From Myxococcales bacterium (GTDB lineage Bacteria; Myxococcota_A; Polyangia; Polyangiales; Polyangiaceae), in the NCBI GenBank assembly GCA_016720545.1, contig JADKKK010000014.1, forward strand, positions 1 through 64,000: a DNA stretch of 64,000 bases. The letters run 5' to 3'. Position numbers and translations under genes: made by a program. Within the stretch, counting starts at the first letter, position 1; every line of letters begins with the position of its first letter. Of the stretch, positions 1 through 10,845 are shown in pieces. The notes beneath the pieces were generated by a model, which saw only the letters and a list, made by a program, of their open reading frames with translations, was not told the origin of the DNA and made no database searches.

Positions 1-2378
1 AGTCGCCTGCTCCTGCCGAAGCGCGAGCGCGGTCTTCCGTTGCTCGACGCCCAGGCTGCGGACGTAGGCTGCACCCACGATGGCGGCGACCGCCGCGAGC
101 GCGCCTAGCGCCACGAGCACGGCCAGTCGTCCACGGCGCTCCTCCGCGCGGCCTGCGAGCAAGAAGGTCCGCGCGCTCTCCGAGAGAGTGACCGAGCCCC
201 GCGTCGCGAGCTCCCGCCCGGCCGCGAGTCGTGCCTTGCGCCACAGCAGGGTGGCGTCGCGCGCGGTCGCCCAGCGACGGGCGTCCACCTCGATGTCCTC
301 GGCCAGCGCTCTCTCCTCCCGTGCCTCGGCGACCCAGCCACGGAGCCTCTCCCAGCGGCTGAGCAGCGTCTCGTGGGCGAGTGTCACCAGCGGCCCGTCG
401 CGCACCACGATGCGAGACGCTTCCAGCGCTTCGGTCACCCGCCGGGCGTCGGGGTCTGCGGACACGAGGTCGTCGTGTGTCCGCGCGCGCCTCGTCCCGG
501 CGGCTGTGGTCAGGGCCAGGAGAACACGTCGAACGGTGTCGACCCGAGCGGCTCCGATGGCGAGCACCGTCTTGTCTGCGTGTCGCCCGAGGGCGCCGGA
601 GATCCCCCCGAGCGCGACGTAGGCCTCCCGGGTGAGGAGCTTCCTTCGGCGATCTCGCCCGCGCCAGAGCTCGCCGAGGGCGAACTGTAGCAGCGGCATA
701 GCGCCTGGATCGGTGGCGAGCGCCGCGAGCACCTCCGCGCGCAGTGCGTCGTCTTCGAAGGCGTATCCGTACGCGCCCAGCGCTTGATCGAGCACCCCCT
801 CCCAGGAAGCGGCGGAGAGCGGATCGAGCAGGAGAATGCCCCGGGCGATGGTCGACCCGAGGCGCCCGAGCCCGAGGACGGTGTCGAGGAGATCCCGTCG
901 GATGCCCAGGACGATCTTCAGTCCGACCTGCGCGCGCTCACCGAGCAGGGATAGCGCCTCGATGAAGTGCGCCCGCCCGCCCTCGTCTGCCAGAGTCACG
1001 AGCTCCTCACTCTGATCGACGAACAGCACCACGCCTTCGTCGCGGGCCGAGACGGCGGCGCACAGGCGCTCGACGACCTCGAGCGGCTCGCCCGACGCGT
1101 CGACGCCCAGGCTCGCGAGTGCAGCGGAGAACGCGACTCGCGGGCGGGCCCCAGGTTCCATCACGACGGTGCGCCACCTCGTAGGCCAGGGGCCGAGGCT
1201 CCCCTCCCCGACAGCGGGGAGCACGCCTGCCCGGCCAAGGCTGCTCTTTCCACTTCCGGACGCCCCCACGAGGGCGACGAGCCCTCGGGACCGCAGCATG
1301 TCGATCGCGCGAGCCACCTCGGTCGTTCGCCCGAAGTAGACCGCCCGGTCTTGACCCTCGAAGCGTCCGAGGCCGCGAAAGGGGCCGAGGTCTTCGTCCG
1401 GGAGCGAGCTCGGGGCGGCGCCCATCGCGAGGCGTGCCGCGTGCAGCATCGAGGCGACCCCCTCGGCGGACGCGGGGCGGCGCGCAGGGTCGGGATCGAG
1501 CAGGGCGTCGATCGTGCGCGCGAGCAGCGGAGGGACCGTCCCATCGAGGAGAGCACAGACGGCGGGCGCGCGTGTCCCTCCAGCACTTGGGCGTCCAGGC
1601 CCTCGCCGCCGCCCGCCGCGGCTGGGAGGCGCCCGGTCGTGCACTCGAAGAGCAGCGCACCCAAGCTGTAGAGATCGCTCGACGGCGTGGCGGGGGACTG
1701 GCCGCGCGCGACCGCTGGATCGACGTACCCCAAGGTGCCGGAGACGTGGCGTATCGCCGCTACGTCGGCGAGGGCCGCGCTCAGCGCCGCGGAGGGCGCG
1801 AGCGGCAAGTCGTCGAGCTCGATGACGTCAGGACCCGCTCGCGGAAACGCGTCGGCGGCGGAGATGCCGAAGTCGATCAGCTTGTGCAGGCCGCCCGCCT
1901 CGACCACGTTCGCGGGCTTGACGTCGCGGTGCACGAGGCTCGCTCGATGAACGGCCGCGAGCGCCGAAGCGATCGAGATGCCAATCGTGACCACTTCCTG
2001 CGCGCCGAGCCGACCCTCGGCGGCGAGCCGAGCGTCGAGCGACGTCCCCGCAACGTATTCCATCGCGAGGCCCATGACACCGAGCGTGCTGTCGGTCGGC
2101 AGCGCATAAAAGCGCACGATGTTCGGGTGCTCGACGCGACACAGCGCCTGGGCCTCCTGAAGAATCTGCAGGCGCTGCTCGGACGCCTGACTCGAGTCCG
2201 TAAGGGCGAAGAGCTTCACGGCCGCCAGACGAAGCTCGACCTCGCCGTGGGTCTCGGCGGCGAGCCACACGGGGGCGAACCCTCCGCTGCCCAGCGTACG
2301 GATGAGGCGAAAGGGGCCCAGAGTCCTGGTGGCGTCCGGACGCTCGAACAAGGCTCTCAGCGCGCGCGGGATCGCCAT
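1..2378 (-). CDS. Ser/Thr protein kinase fused to STAND-type NTPase, partial and frameshifted
   Basis: Starts at an ATG at 2378 and runs off the left edge. Residues about 20-285 are a eukaryotic-like kinase: glycine loop LGSGGFAPVW, VKLFA lysine, HRDVKPANV catalytic loop, DFG (LIDFGIS) and an APE-like segment. After a frame change near 1545 (one base missing, in the rc context tcctc/gatggg) the reading frame continues as kinase lobe (LLARTIDALLDPDPARRP), then a P-loop GASGSGKSSL near residue 375 and VVLFVDQSEEL as Walker B, typical of the nSTAND module that follows kinases in myxobacteria. A membrane helix (VALGALAAVAAIVGAAYV) lies near residue 750, followed by the start of what is usually a WD40 or TPR sensor, outside the window. 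Likely a membrane signalling protein. The frame change is probably a sequencing error, because both halves are well conserved. Family assignment is secure; the signal sensed is unknown. Confidence 0.85.
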
Positions 2379-2484
2379 CGGGGCCCGAAACTTACCCTGT
2401 TCGACCGCTCGCGCAGCCGATTTCTTGACGGCCGCGCCGCACGAAGGCTGGTCGTGGGCCTACGTCGCTGCTAGGTTTTCGCGG

Positions 2485-3318
2485 ATGATCAATCCCACCA
2501 TCGAGATTCGCGGGACACGCGCGCACCGACAACGACGCCTCGCCGGCGCGCCGGGGGCGGGGTCCCTCGCAAGGTCGGGCGGTGTCGCGGAGACGGTCGT
2601 CCGCCTGTCACTTCTCGCGGCCGTCTCGGTGGCGATGCCCGCGTGCAACTCTAGCGAACAACCTCCTTCCACGGCCGCGGACGCCAGTGTGGGTGCGATC
2701 CTCCCGCTCGACCCTGCGGGGGTGCACTACGGCAAGTCGTACGCCGAGTGGCAGACCGAGTGGTATCGCTGGTTCTTCGGCGCGCCGGGGTCGACGCATC
2801 CTATTCTGGACGCGACCGGAGTGAACTGCGCCGTCCACCAGAACGCCGCGTCTCCCATCTTCTTCCTTGGGGGCACCTTCGGCGGCAAGGCCTCGCGAAA
2901 GTGCCGAATCCCCAAGGGGAAGGCGCTCTTTTTTCCCATTCTCAACGCGGGCGCCGACAACGGCGGCGTGCCGGCAGGGGAGATCCTCACGGAGGCGCAG
3001 CTCCTCGCCACGGTGAAAGACCCTTTCAAGGACGCGACGGTGACCGCGTCTATCGATGGCAAAGATATCCCGGACCTCGCGCGTTATCTCGTGCCCGCGA
3101 CACGCTTCAACTACACCGTCCCGCCGGGAGACAACCTCTACACGACCAATGGCGTGTCCGGTGTGTCCGGGGTCATCGACCCTGTATTCGCCACGGGCTA
3201 CTACCTGCTCCTGCCCCCGCTGTCGGCAGGGGTTCATCAGCTCAAGTTCCTCGGAAAAATGGTGACCTCGGGGCAACCCTTTGTGACGGACGTCTCGTAC
3301 GAGCTGTCGGTCGATTGA
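2485..3318 (+). CDS. Secreted protein of unknown function
   Basis: I chose the ATG at 2485, which leaves 106 bases to the divergent kinase gene; an open frame extends upstream to 2302 but would overlap that gene. The N-terminal ~50 residues are basic, followed by a hydrophobic stretch and a possible lipobox (AVSVAMPAC, Cys near residue 54), so it is probably exported and perhaps lipidated, with an unusually long leader. The mature part has the pattern YGKSYAEWQTEWYRWFFG, a conserved NC pair, FFLGGTFGG and GKALFFPILNAGADN, which I remember as recurring in a widespread uncharacterised secreted family. No catalytic motif can be named. It is followed by a convergent gene. Confidence 0.7.
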   Translation: MINPTIEIRGTRAHRQRRLAGAPGAGSLARSGGVAETVVRLSLLAAVSVAMPACNSSEQPPSTAADASVGAILPLDPAGVHYGKSYAEWQTEWYRWFFGAPGSTHPILDATGVNCAVHQNAASPIFFLGGTFGGKASRKCRIPKGKALFFPILNAGADNGGVPAGEILTEAQLLATVKDPFKDATVTASIDGKDIPDLARYLVPATRFNYTVPPGDNLYTTNGVSGVSGVIDPVFATGYYLLLPPLSAGVHQLKFLGKMVTSGQPFVTDVSYELSVD

Positions 3319-3356
3319 GCGCTGGCCTCCGGGCGAATCCTCCGCTCGAGCCGGGG

Positions 3357-4304
3357 CTACTGTGCGCGCATGATCCCGACCTCTTCGGGCGTGAGGGCGG
3401 CGCAGCATCGAAAGCCCGTCTGCGGGTCGCGCGTCTCCCTCGGCACCGACGCGAACGCGATGCAGGAGCTCCCGCTGCTCGTGTCCGCGTAGGAGCCTCC
3501 TCGCGTGTGGCATCGGGAGGGGGCTCCCGGGTCGCCCACCGAACAGAGGTCGATCCACTCGCGCACGTTGCCTGAGAGATCGACCGGATAGTCGGCTCTC
3601 GGCCTGCACGAAGGGCTCGTGCCGGTCGTCGACGGCCCGCACTGCGTTGCCATGGCCGGGTCCACGCGACACCCCGCGCCGCCGTCGCCGGTCTGCCCCG
3701 CGTTGCACTCGCCGGGCGCGTCGCCGGGCGTGGGGAACGAGAGTTTGTCCCCGAGCGAACAGGCTAGGCGCCACTCGTCCTTCTCCTCGCGTGGCACGAG
3801 GGTCACGTCGAACGAGTCTCCGAAGCAGAGCCGGCGTCCGTAGGAAGTGCAGTAGGCCAACGCGTCGCACCAATCGACGCAGCGGACGGGCTTTCGCCCA
3901 TTCAGGGGATCAACCTCGTTCTTCGGAATCGACGCGACGCACGCGTCCTCGGGAGCGACGCCAGGTCGCGAGAGTTCCTTCTTCCAGCTGCACGCCGGCG
4001 GGAGCGGTGTCTTGGCGAGGTCGGGGGCCTTGGTCTTGAGCCACTCCTGGTACCGGCCGACGGTCACTTCTTCGTCGTCCATCCACACGCAGGTGTCGTC
4101 CGCGAAGAGGATGAGGTCGAGCAGGGCGCCGTCCTCTCCCGGCTTGCTCCGCTTGCCGAGTCGGTCGCAGCGGTGGACAGGAGTCGCGATCGGAGCGCGC
4201 TCCGGCAGCTCGTCGAGTCCGGCGATGAGCGGACAGCCCGTCACGGCGAGAGTCAGCGCGAGCAGCGGCAGCGCTGACCACCGGCAACCACTGGGGCGCA
4301 CCAT
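3357..4304 (-). CDS. Lipoprotein with formylglycine-generating-enzyme (SUMF1/FGE-sulfatase) fold
   Basis: A 315-residue protein with a signal peptide ending in a lipobox (LTLAVTGC, Cys near residue 24). The body has the landmarks of the FGE-sulfatase domain: EVTVGRYQEWL near the start, PVRCVDWCDALAYC, LSGNVREWIDLC, a RGGSY segment and GFRCC at the end. True FGE oxidises a sulfatase cysteine to formylglycine using copper and two active-site cysteines; most bacterial lipoprotein relatives lack that activity and act as binding or structural domains. The domain here is rich in extra cysteines, which fits an extracytoplasmic, disulfide-bonded protein. It probably lies in the periplasm or at the cell surface. 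The catalytic cysteine pair cannot be assigned with confidence, so enzyme function is not claimed. Confidence 0.75.
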   Translation of the reverse strand: MVRPSGCRWSALPLLALTLAVTGCPLIAGLDELPERAPIATPVHRCDRLGKRSKPGEDGALLDLILFADDTCVWMDDEEVTVGRYQEWLKTKAPDLAKTPLPPACSWKKELSRPGVAPEDACVASIPKNEVDPLNGRKPVRCVDWCDALAYCTSYGRRLCFGDSFDVTLVPREEKDEWRLACSLGDKLSFPTPGDAPGECNAGQTGDGGAGCRVDPAMATQCGPSTTGTSPSCRPRADYPVDLSGNVREWIDLCSVGDPGAPSRCHTRGGSYADTSSGSSCIAFASVPRETRDPQTGFRCCAALTPEEVGIMRAQ

Positions 4305-4458
4305 GGGGAGCAGGCTACTCTAGGACCCACGCGCGGGCACGCCCTTCGGTCGCGGCCGGAGCTCGGGGCGGCCAAGTAGCCCGGTTCACGCAGGCGCAAC
4401 GCCCGCTCGCATCGCCTTTCGAGGAGTGGAGCTCACGCGGACGCGAGCTCGTCGAGCC

Positions 4459-4488
4459 GCGCGCGCGCCGACCAAACGGCGCGCGCGC
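4459..4488. terminator. Perfect 12-bp GC hairpin downstream of glgP
   Basis: Positions 4459-4470 and 4477-4488 are exact reverse complements (gcgcgcgcgccg) around a 6-base loop (accaaa). The hairpin starts 15 bases past the glgP stop codon on the minus strand. There is no T run, so it would be a weak intrinsic terminator or an mRNA 3' end stabiliser. Confidence 0.45.
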
Positions 4489-4502
4489 TCACCCATCAGC
4501 GC

Positions 4503-7010
<2,508 letters not shown>

Positions 7011-7100
7011 GGCGCAGCGTAACGCGCGCCCCGCGGCGTGTATACGCGCCTGCTTTTTAACTCAGTTACGTGAACTTACAGGTACCGAAGGCGGGCTGGG

Positions 7101-8186
7101 CTACGGCTGGTCGAGCACCTGGCCGAGCCGCCGGAGCGCCTCGTCGAGCCGGTCGTCGGGCAGCCCCCACGCGACCCGGAGGCCGTCAGGGACACCGAAG
7201 AACGCGCCGGGCACGGCGAGCACGTTGCGCTCGCGTTGGCCTCGCTCGAGGCGGGCGCGCATGGTCTCGGCGCCCGCGGGGCGCGGCTTGTTCAGCGTGG
7301 CGAAGCCGAAGAGGCCGTGCTCCGGCGCGCTCCACGAGAGATCGGTCCGCTTCGCCATCCACGAGGCGACGCGGTCGCGCTTCTTCGCGAGGTCGACGGT
7401 GGCGCGGGCGGTGAGGGTCTCGAGGTGGCGGAACAGGTGCGCGCCGCGGGCCGCGTGGCCCACCGAGAGGTGCCCGACCGTGGTCATGAGGTGCGCGCGG
7501 CAGGCGTCGGCCACGGTGCCGCTCGCGACCACCCAGCCGATGCGGTGCGGCCCCGCGCCCCAGCACTTCGTGAGGCTCGACACGCACACCACGTTGGCCC
7601 CGAGCTGCGAGGCCGACGTCGACGCGATGCCGAGGGAGCGCGACGCGAACGGCGCGTACACCTCGTCCACCAGGAGCGGCACGCCGCGCTCGGCGCAGAG
7701 AGTCGCGAGATCGCCCAGCACCTCGAGCGGCGTGTGCACGCCCGTGGGGTTGTGGAGGTTCGACACGACCACGAGCTTGGTGCGGTCGGTCATCTTCGCG
7801 GCGACCTGGTTCGGCTCCAGCAGGTAGCGAGCCTCGGGGCGGCGAAGGAACGGCACCACGCGGGCGCCGAGGAGCTCGGGCACGGCGACGAGGGGCTCGT
7901 ACGCGGGGGTCTCGACGAGGACCTCGTCGCCCGCGTTGACGAGCGCGCTCATCGCGACGAACAGCGCGTGCGAGGTGCCCAGCGTGGGGACCACGCACGC
8001 CTCCGGCACCTGGTTGGCAGCGGCGATGGCCTCCACCAGCCACGCATAAGCCCTTGAATCTACAGGTGAATCAATGGGCGGCAGCTCGCGCTCACCGAAG
8101 GAGGCGACGCCGCTGGAGGCGAGGTCGAGCTCGGCGCGCCCGACGTGCTCGAAGGCCCAGTGGAGGTAGTGCGTGCGGCGGATCAT
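7101..8186 (-). CDS. Fold-type I PLP-dependent aminotransferase (class I/II)
   Basis: A 361-residue aminotransferase of the aspartate-aminotransferase superfamily. The PLP lysine lies in SSLTKCWGAG near residue 208; the NLHNPTG motif and the cofactor-contacting LLVDEVYAPF are intact, and the C-terminal arginine context (GLRVAWGLPDD) fits carboxylate binding. I placed the start at the ATG at 8186 (MIRRTHYLHW); the same frame is open up to 8432, but that stretch is low-complexity Arg/Ser and overlaps the neighbouring lipoprotein gene. It is the last gene of a packed operon, 10 bases after the lipoprotein stop. The substrate cannot be told from sequence; a pyridoxal-dependent C-S lyase of similar fold is less likely. 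Confidence 0.88.
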   Translation of the reverse strand: MIRRTHYLHWAFEHVGRAELDLASSGVASFGERELPPIDSPVDSRAYAWLVEAIAAANQVPEACVVPTLGTSHALFVAMSALVNAGDEVLVETPAYEPLVAVPELLGARVVPFLRRPEARYLLEPNQVAAKMTDRTKLVVVSNLHNPTGVHTPLEVLGDLATLCAERGVPLLVDEVYAPFASRSLGIASTSASQLGANVVCVSSLTKCWGAGPHRIGWVVASGTVADACRAHLMTTVGHLSVGHAARGAHLFRHLETLTARATVDLAKKRDRVASWMAKRTDLSWSAPEHGLFGFATLNKPRPAGAETMRARLERGQRERNVLAVPGAFFGVPDGLRVAWGLPDDRLDEALRRLGQVLDQP

Positions 8187-8196
8187 GCGGACGTGC

Positions 8197-8748
8197 CTAG
8201 CGCTTCCCGGTGAGCGTGGCCTTGCCCTCGCGCACGAGGCCCGCGTTCGCGCGCGACGCCGCGAGGGTGCCGACGAGCTGGTCGCCGGTGACCTTGGCGC
8301 TGAACGTGCCGTAGAACCCGTTGTCGTCCGCCTCCTTCGGGCGGAGCGCGGCGGTGACCAGCTCGCCGTCGCGGCGGCCCTCGAGGAACCCCGCGCCGAG
8401 CGCGCCTTCGAAGGTGCCCGTGACGGCGTCACCGCCAGAGATCTCGAGGGTGAGCTTGCCGTCGCCGACGCCCTCTTTGCCGTCCTCGCCCTTCCACTTG
8501 GCGCCCTCGGGCACGGTGATGGCCGTGACCGCCGTGGTCGTGTACGAGCCGGTGAAGCTGCGCGCGCCCTTCGCCGGGGCGGGCGCGGCGGCCGCGCCGG
8601 CCTCGGAGGGGGCGCCCCCGGAGGCAGCCGGCGTCGCGGACACGGAGGGCGCGGGCTGAGGCGCGTCGGTCGAGGGCTTCGAGCAGCCGGCGAGCGTCGC
8701 CGCCAGCACGCACACGCAAGCCGCGGCGAACGTGAAGCGCGGGCTCAC
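8197..8748 (-). CDS. Small lipoprotein, function unknown
   Basis: A 183-residue protein with a clear lipoprotein signal: basic start, hydrophobic core and LAATLAGC lipobox (Cys 22). A Pro/Ala/Ser linker of about 40 residues follows, then a domain of about 115 residues with alternating polar and hydrophobic strands (for example SFTGSYTTTAVTAI and VTGTFEGALGAGFLEGR), likely a small beta-barrel. The ATG at 8748 overlaps the stop of the SctQ-like gene by four bases, which indicates translational coupling. I do not recognise a named family. Confidence 0.8.
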   Translation of the reverse strand: MSPRFTFAAACVCVLAATLAGCSKPSTDAPQPAPSVSATPAASGGAPSEAGAAAAPAPAKGARSFTGSYTTTAVTAITVPEGAKWKGEDGKEGVGDGKLTLEISGGDAVTGTFEGALGAGFLEGRRDGELVTAALRPKEADDNGFYGTFSAKVTGDQLVGTLAASRANAGLVREGKATLTGKR

Positions 8749-10079
8749 GAGGCCACCTCGTCGCCCAGGGCGCGGGCGCCCGCGCGCGAGAGCACGCGCA
8801 CGCCGAGCTCCCCCTCGATGACGACGAGCTCGCCGCGCGCGACCTCGGTGCCCGAGACGCGGAGCACGACCGGCTCGCCGATCCCGCGGCCGAGCGCGAT
8901 GACGTCACCGGGGCGGGTGTCGGCCCAGGCGCTCGCGGAGAGCTCCGCGGCTCCGAGCTCCACGCGCACGACGAGGGGCACGTCGGCGAGCACGTCGTGC
9001 GCGCCGATCGGCAGAGGCGCGGTCTGCGCGTGAGCGGCGGTGTCCTTCGAGTCCATGCGGGCGTTGCCTCCTCGGGGCGGAGGCTCCCTCGTCGCGTCGG
9101 TCGCGACGAGCGGCATCGCCACTCGCTCGGCACTTAGCACAAGCCGGCCGGGTCCCGACAACTCCGCGACGAGCCCGACCTCGCCCCGAGGGGCCACGAG
9201 CGCGACGCGGCCGCGAGGGCCGTGGGCGCGGAGCTCCTCCGCGGACGCCGCCATCCACCCGGTGAGCCCGGTGAGCAGCACGTCGCCCGGCGCGAGGCGC
9301 GCGAGCTCGCCCACCGTCGCGAGGCAGCTCGCGACCACCACGCGGAGGGCCAGCGGCGTGGGGCCGAGGGACGCGAGCGCGGCGCTGGAGAAGGCCCACG
9401 GCGGCGGATCGAGCGGCCCACGCGCCTCGCGATCGGCAGGCATGCGCGCCGCGTCGACGACGACCAGCGCCGAGAAGGCCTCGTCGCCCACGAGCACCGT
9501 CAGGTTCGCCGCGAGCAGGTTCGCCGCGAGCAGGTTCGCCGCGAGCGCCGTGCCCGCGGCCGCCAGATCGAGCAGCATCGGCGCCCCCGGCCCCGCGTGG
9601 AGCACGGCGGGGGCGGCGTCGGCGTGGGCGCGGGCCGCCACCGCGCGCACGATCGCCGCGAGGGCGCCGGCGAGCTCGGGCGCGGGCGTGGCGGGGGCGG
9701 CGACGATGGGCGGGGGCGCGCGGCCGAGGGCGAGCGCTGTGACGGTCACGGCGAGCGCGGGCTCGGCGATCACGAGCACCCGCGCGCCGTCGCGTGCGCG
9801 GGCGCGATCGGCGGGGGCGAGGAGCACGCCGACCGAGCCGCCCGCCTGCCCCGGCAGCGCCGCGAGAGAAGCCGCGGTCGCCTGGCGCACGGTCTTGAGG
9901 CGCGCGCGGACAGGGGCCTGGAGAATATTCTCGAGCTCTTTCGATAGCTTACCTAGGTTAATGGCGCGCGCCGCGACGCGACGTAGCCGGCGCGCGGCGG
10001 CGACCTCGGCGCGCGTGAGCCCCTCGAGGAGGCGAAACGGGAACGGCTCGACGCGCGGCGCGCCCCGGCCGGCGCTCAC
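8745..10079 (-). CDS. sctQ: FliM/FliN (SpoA)-domain protein, type III secretion SctQ-like
   Basis: A 444-residue protein whose last ~75 residues form a SpoA/FliN domain: DVPLVVRVELGAAELSASAW, then PGDVIALGRGIGEPVVLRV and GELVVIEGELGVRV. An upstream segment around residues 255-310 (PGDVLLTGL) looks like a first, weaker SpoA copy. This two-SpoA layout is that of SctQ, the cytoplasmic sorting-platform or C-ring component of type III secretion. No other secretion gene is in the window, so it may be an orphan or part of a dispersed system. It lies in an overlapping operon between a methyltransferase (5 bases upstream) and a lipoprotein (4-base overlap). A three-copy 15-bp tandem repeat falls inside it. 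The gene symbol is provisional. Confidence 0.72.
   Translation of the reverse strand: MSAGRGAPRVEPFPFRLLEGLTRAEVAAARRLRRVAARAINLGKLSKELENILQAPVRARLKTVRQATAASLAALPGQAGGSVGVLLAPADRARARDGARVLVIAEPALAVTVTALALGRAPPPIVAAPATPAPELAGALAAIVRAVAARAHADAAPAVLHAGPGAPMLLDLAAAGTALAANLLAANLLAANLTVLVGDEAFSALVVVDAARMPADREARGPLDPPPWAFSSAALASLGPTPLALRVVVASCLATVGELARLAPGDVLLTGLTGWMAASAEELRAHGPRGRVALVAPRGEVGLVAELSGPGRLVLSAERVAMPLVATDATREPPPRGGNARMDSKDTAAHAQTAPLPIGAHDVLADVPLVVRVELGAAELSASAWADTRPGDVIALGRGIGEPVVLRVSGTEVARGELVVIEGELGVRVLSRAGARALGDEVAS
9501..9545. repeat. 15-bp tandem repeat, three copies, inside the SctQ-like gene
   Basis: Three exact head-to-tail copies of caggttcgccgcgag at 9501, 9516 and 9531. They encode repeated LLAAN pentapeptides in frame, so copy-number change would add or remove five residues without breaking the gene. 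Confidence 0.9.
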
Positions 10080-10083
10080 ACGC

Positions 10084-10845
10084 TCACCTCGGCCTCTCGA
10101 CCGCGAGGGTGAAGTGACGGTCGCTCGTGGCCTGCGCGGCCTCGGGCCGCACCCCGAGGGGCGCGAGGATCGCGCGGACCTCGTCCACCCGCAGCGACGC
10201 CCGCAGCGACGCGCGAAAGAGCCCGACCTGCCTCTCGAACGACGCGAGGGACACCCCTTCGGGCGGCGCGCCAGCGTGGAGCGCCACCAGCGCCGCGAGC
10301 TCGTCCTCGGAGCGCGGGCGCGTCAGATCGCGCACGAAGAGGAGCGCGCCGGGCGCGACCCCAGCCCACCACGCCGCGAGCGCGGCGCCGGGCTCCGGCA
10401 GGTGGTGGACCACGCTGTTCGAGCAGACCACGTCGAAGGGGCCGCCGTCGGGCGCGGTGAAGTGGCCCTCCGGAGCGCGCTTCGCGTCCGTCTTCCGCAG
10501 GAGGATCCTGTCTTCGAGGCCCGCGCGGGCCACGTTCTCCGCCGCGCGCGCGAGCATGTGGTCGGCGAGCTCGGTGCCCACGATCTTCACGTGCGGATCG
10601 CGCGCGCAGAGCGCGATCGGGATGCGCGCGGTGCCGGTGCCGAGGTCGAGCACCCAGCGCGGGCGCGCGGTCGGGGTGCGCGCGGTCGGCCCCGGCGAGC
10701 GGCGGAGGCGCAGCAGATCGTCGCAGAACGTCGCGTTCACCGCGGCGTGATCCATGGCGTCGTAGTCGGCGGCCTCGTCGGCCGTGTCCATCACCTCCGG
10801 CTCGCGCACGCGCGGCAGGGGATCCGGCGCGCCGGCGAGGCTCAT
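10084..10845 (-). CDS. Class I SAM-dependent methyltransferase
   Basis: A 253-residue protein with the SAM-binding motif I VLDLGTGTARIPIAL near residue 67, acidic motif II region (VKIVGTELADHML), and motif IV CSNSVVHHLPEP, all of the UbiE/Methyltransf_25 type that acts on small molecules or cofactors. The start at 10845 overlaps the stop of the upstream TPR/DUF3857 gene by four bases. The C-terminal third is probably the substrate-binding cap. Nothing in the context names the substrate. Confidence 0.85.
   Translation of the reverse strand: MSLAGAPDPLPRVREPEVMDTADEAADYDAMDHAAVNATFCDDLLRLRRSPGPTARTPTARPRWVLDLGTGTARIPIALCARDPHVKIVGTELADHMLARAAENVARAGLEDRILLRKTDAKRAPEGHFTAPDGGPFDVVCSNSVVHHLPEPGAALAAWWAGVAPGALLFVRDLTRPRSEDELAALVALHAGAPPEGVSLASFERQVGLFRASLRASLRVDEVRAILAPLGVRPEAAQATSDRHFTLAVERPR

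Noticed and set aside
7011..7100. A TATACA box on the minus strand before glgP
   Set aside because: No convincing -35 at the right distance; too weak to report as a promoter.
8187..8432. 82-residue N-terminal extension of the aminotransferase
   Set aside because: Arg/Ser-rich, overlaps the lipoprotein gene and lies before the first conserved residue of the family.
9501..9545. Tandem repeat as CRISPR-like array
   Set aside because: Units of 15 bp without spacers, inside a coding frame.
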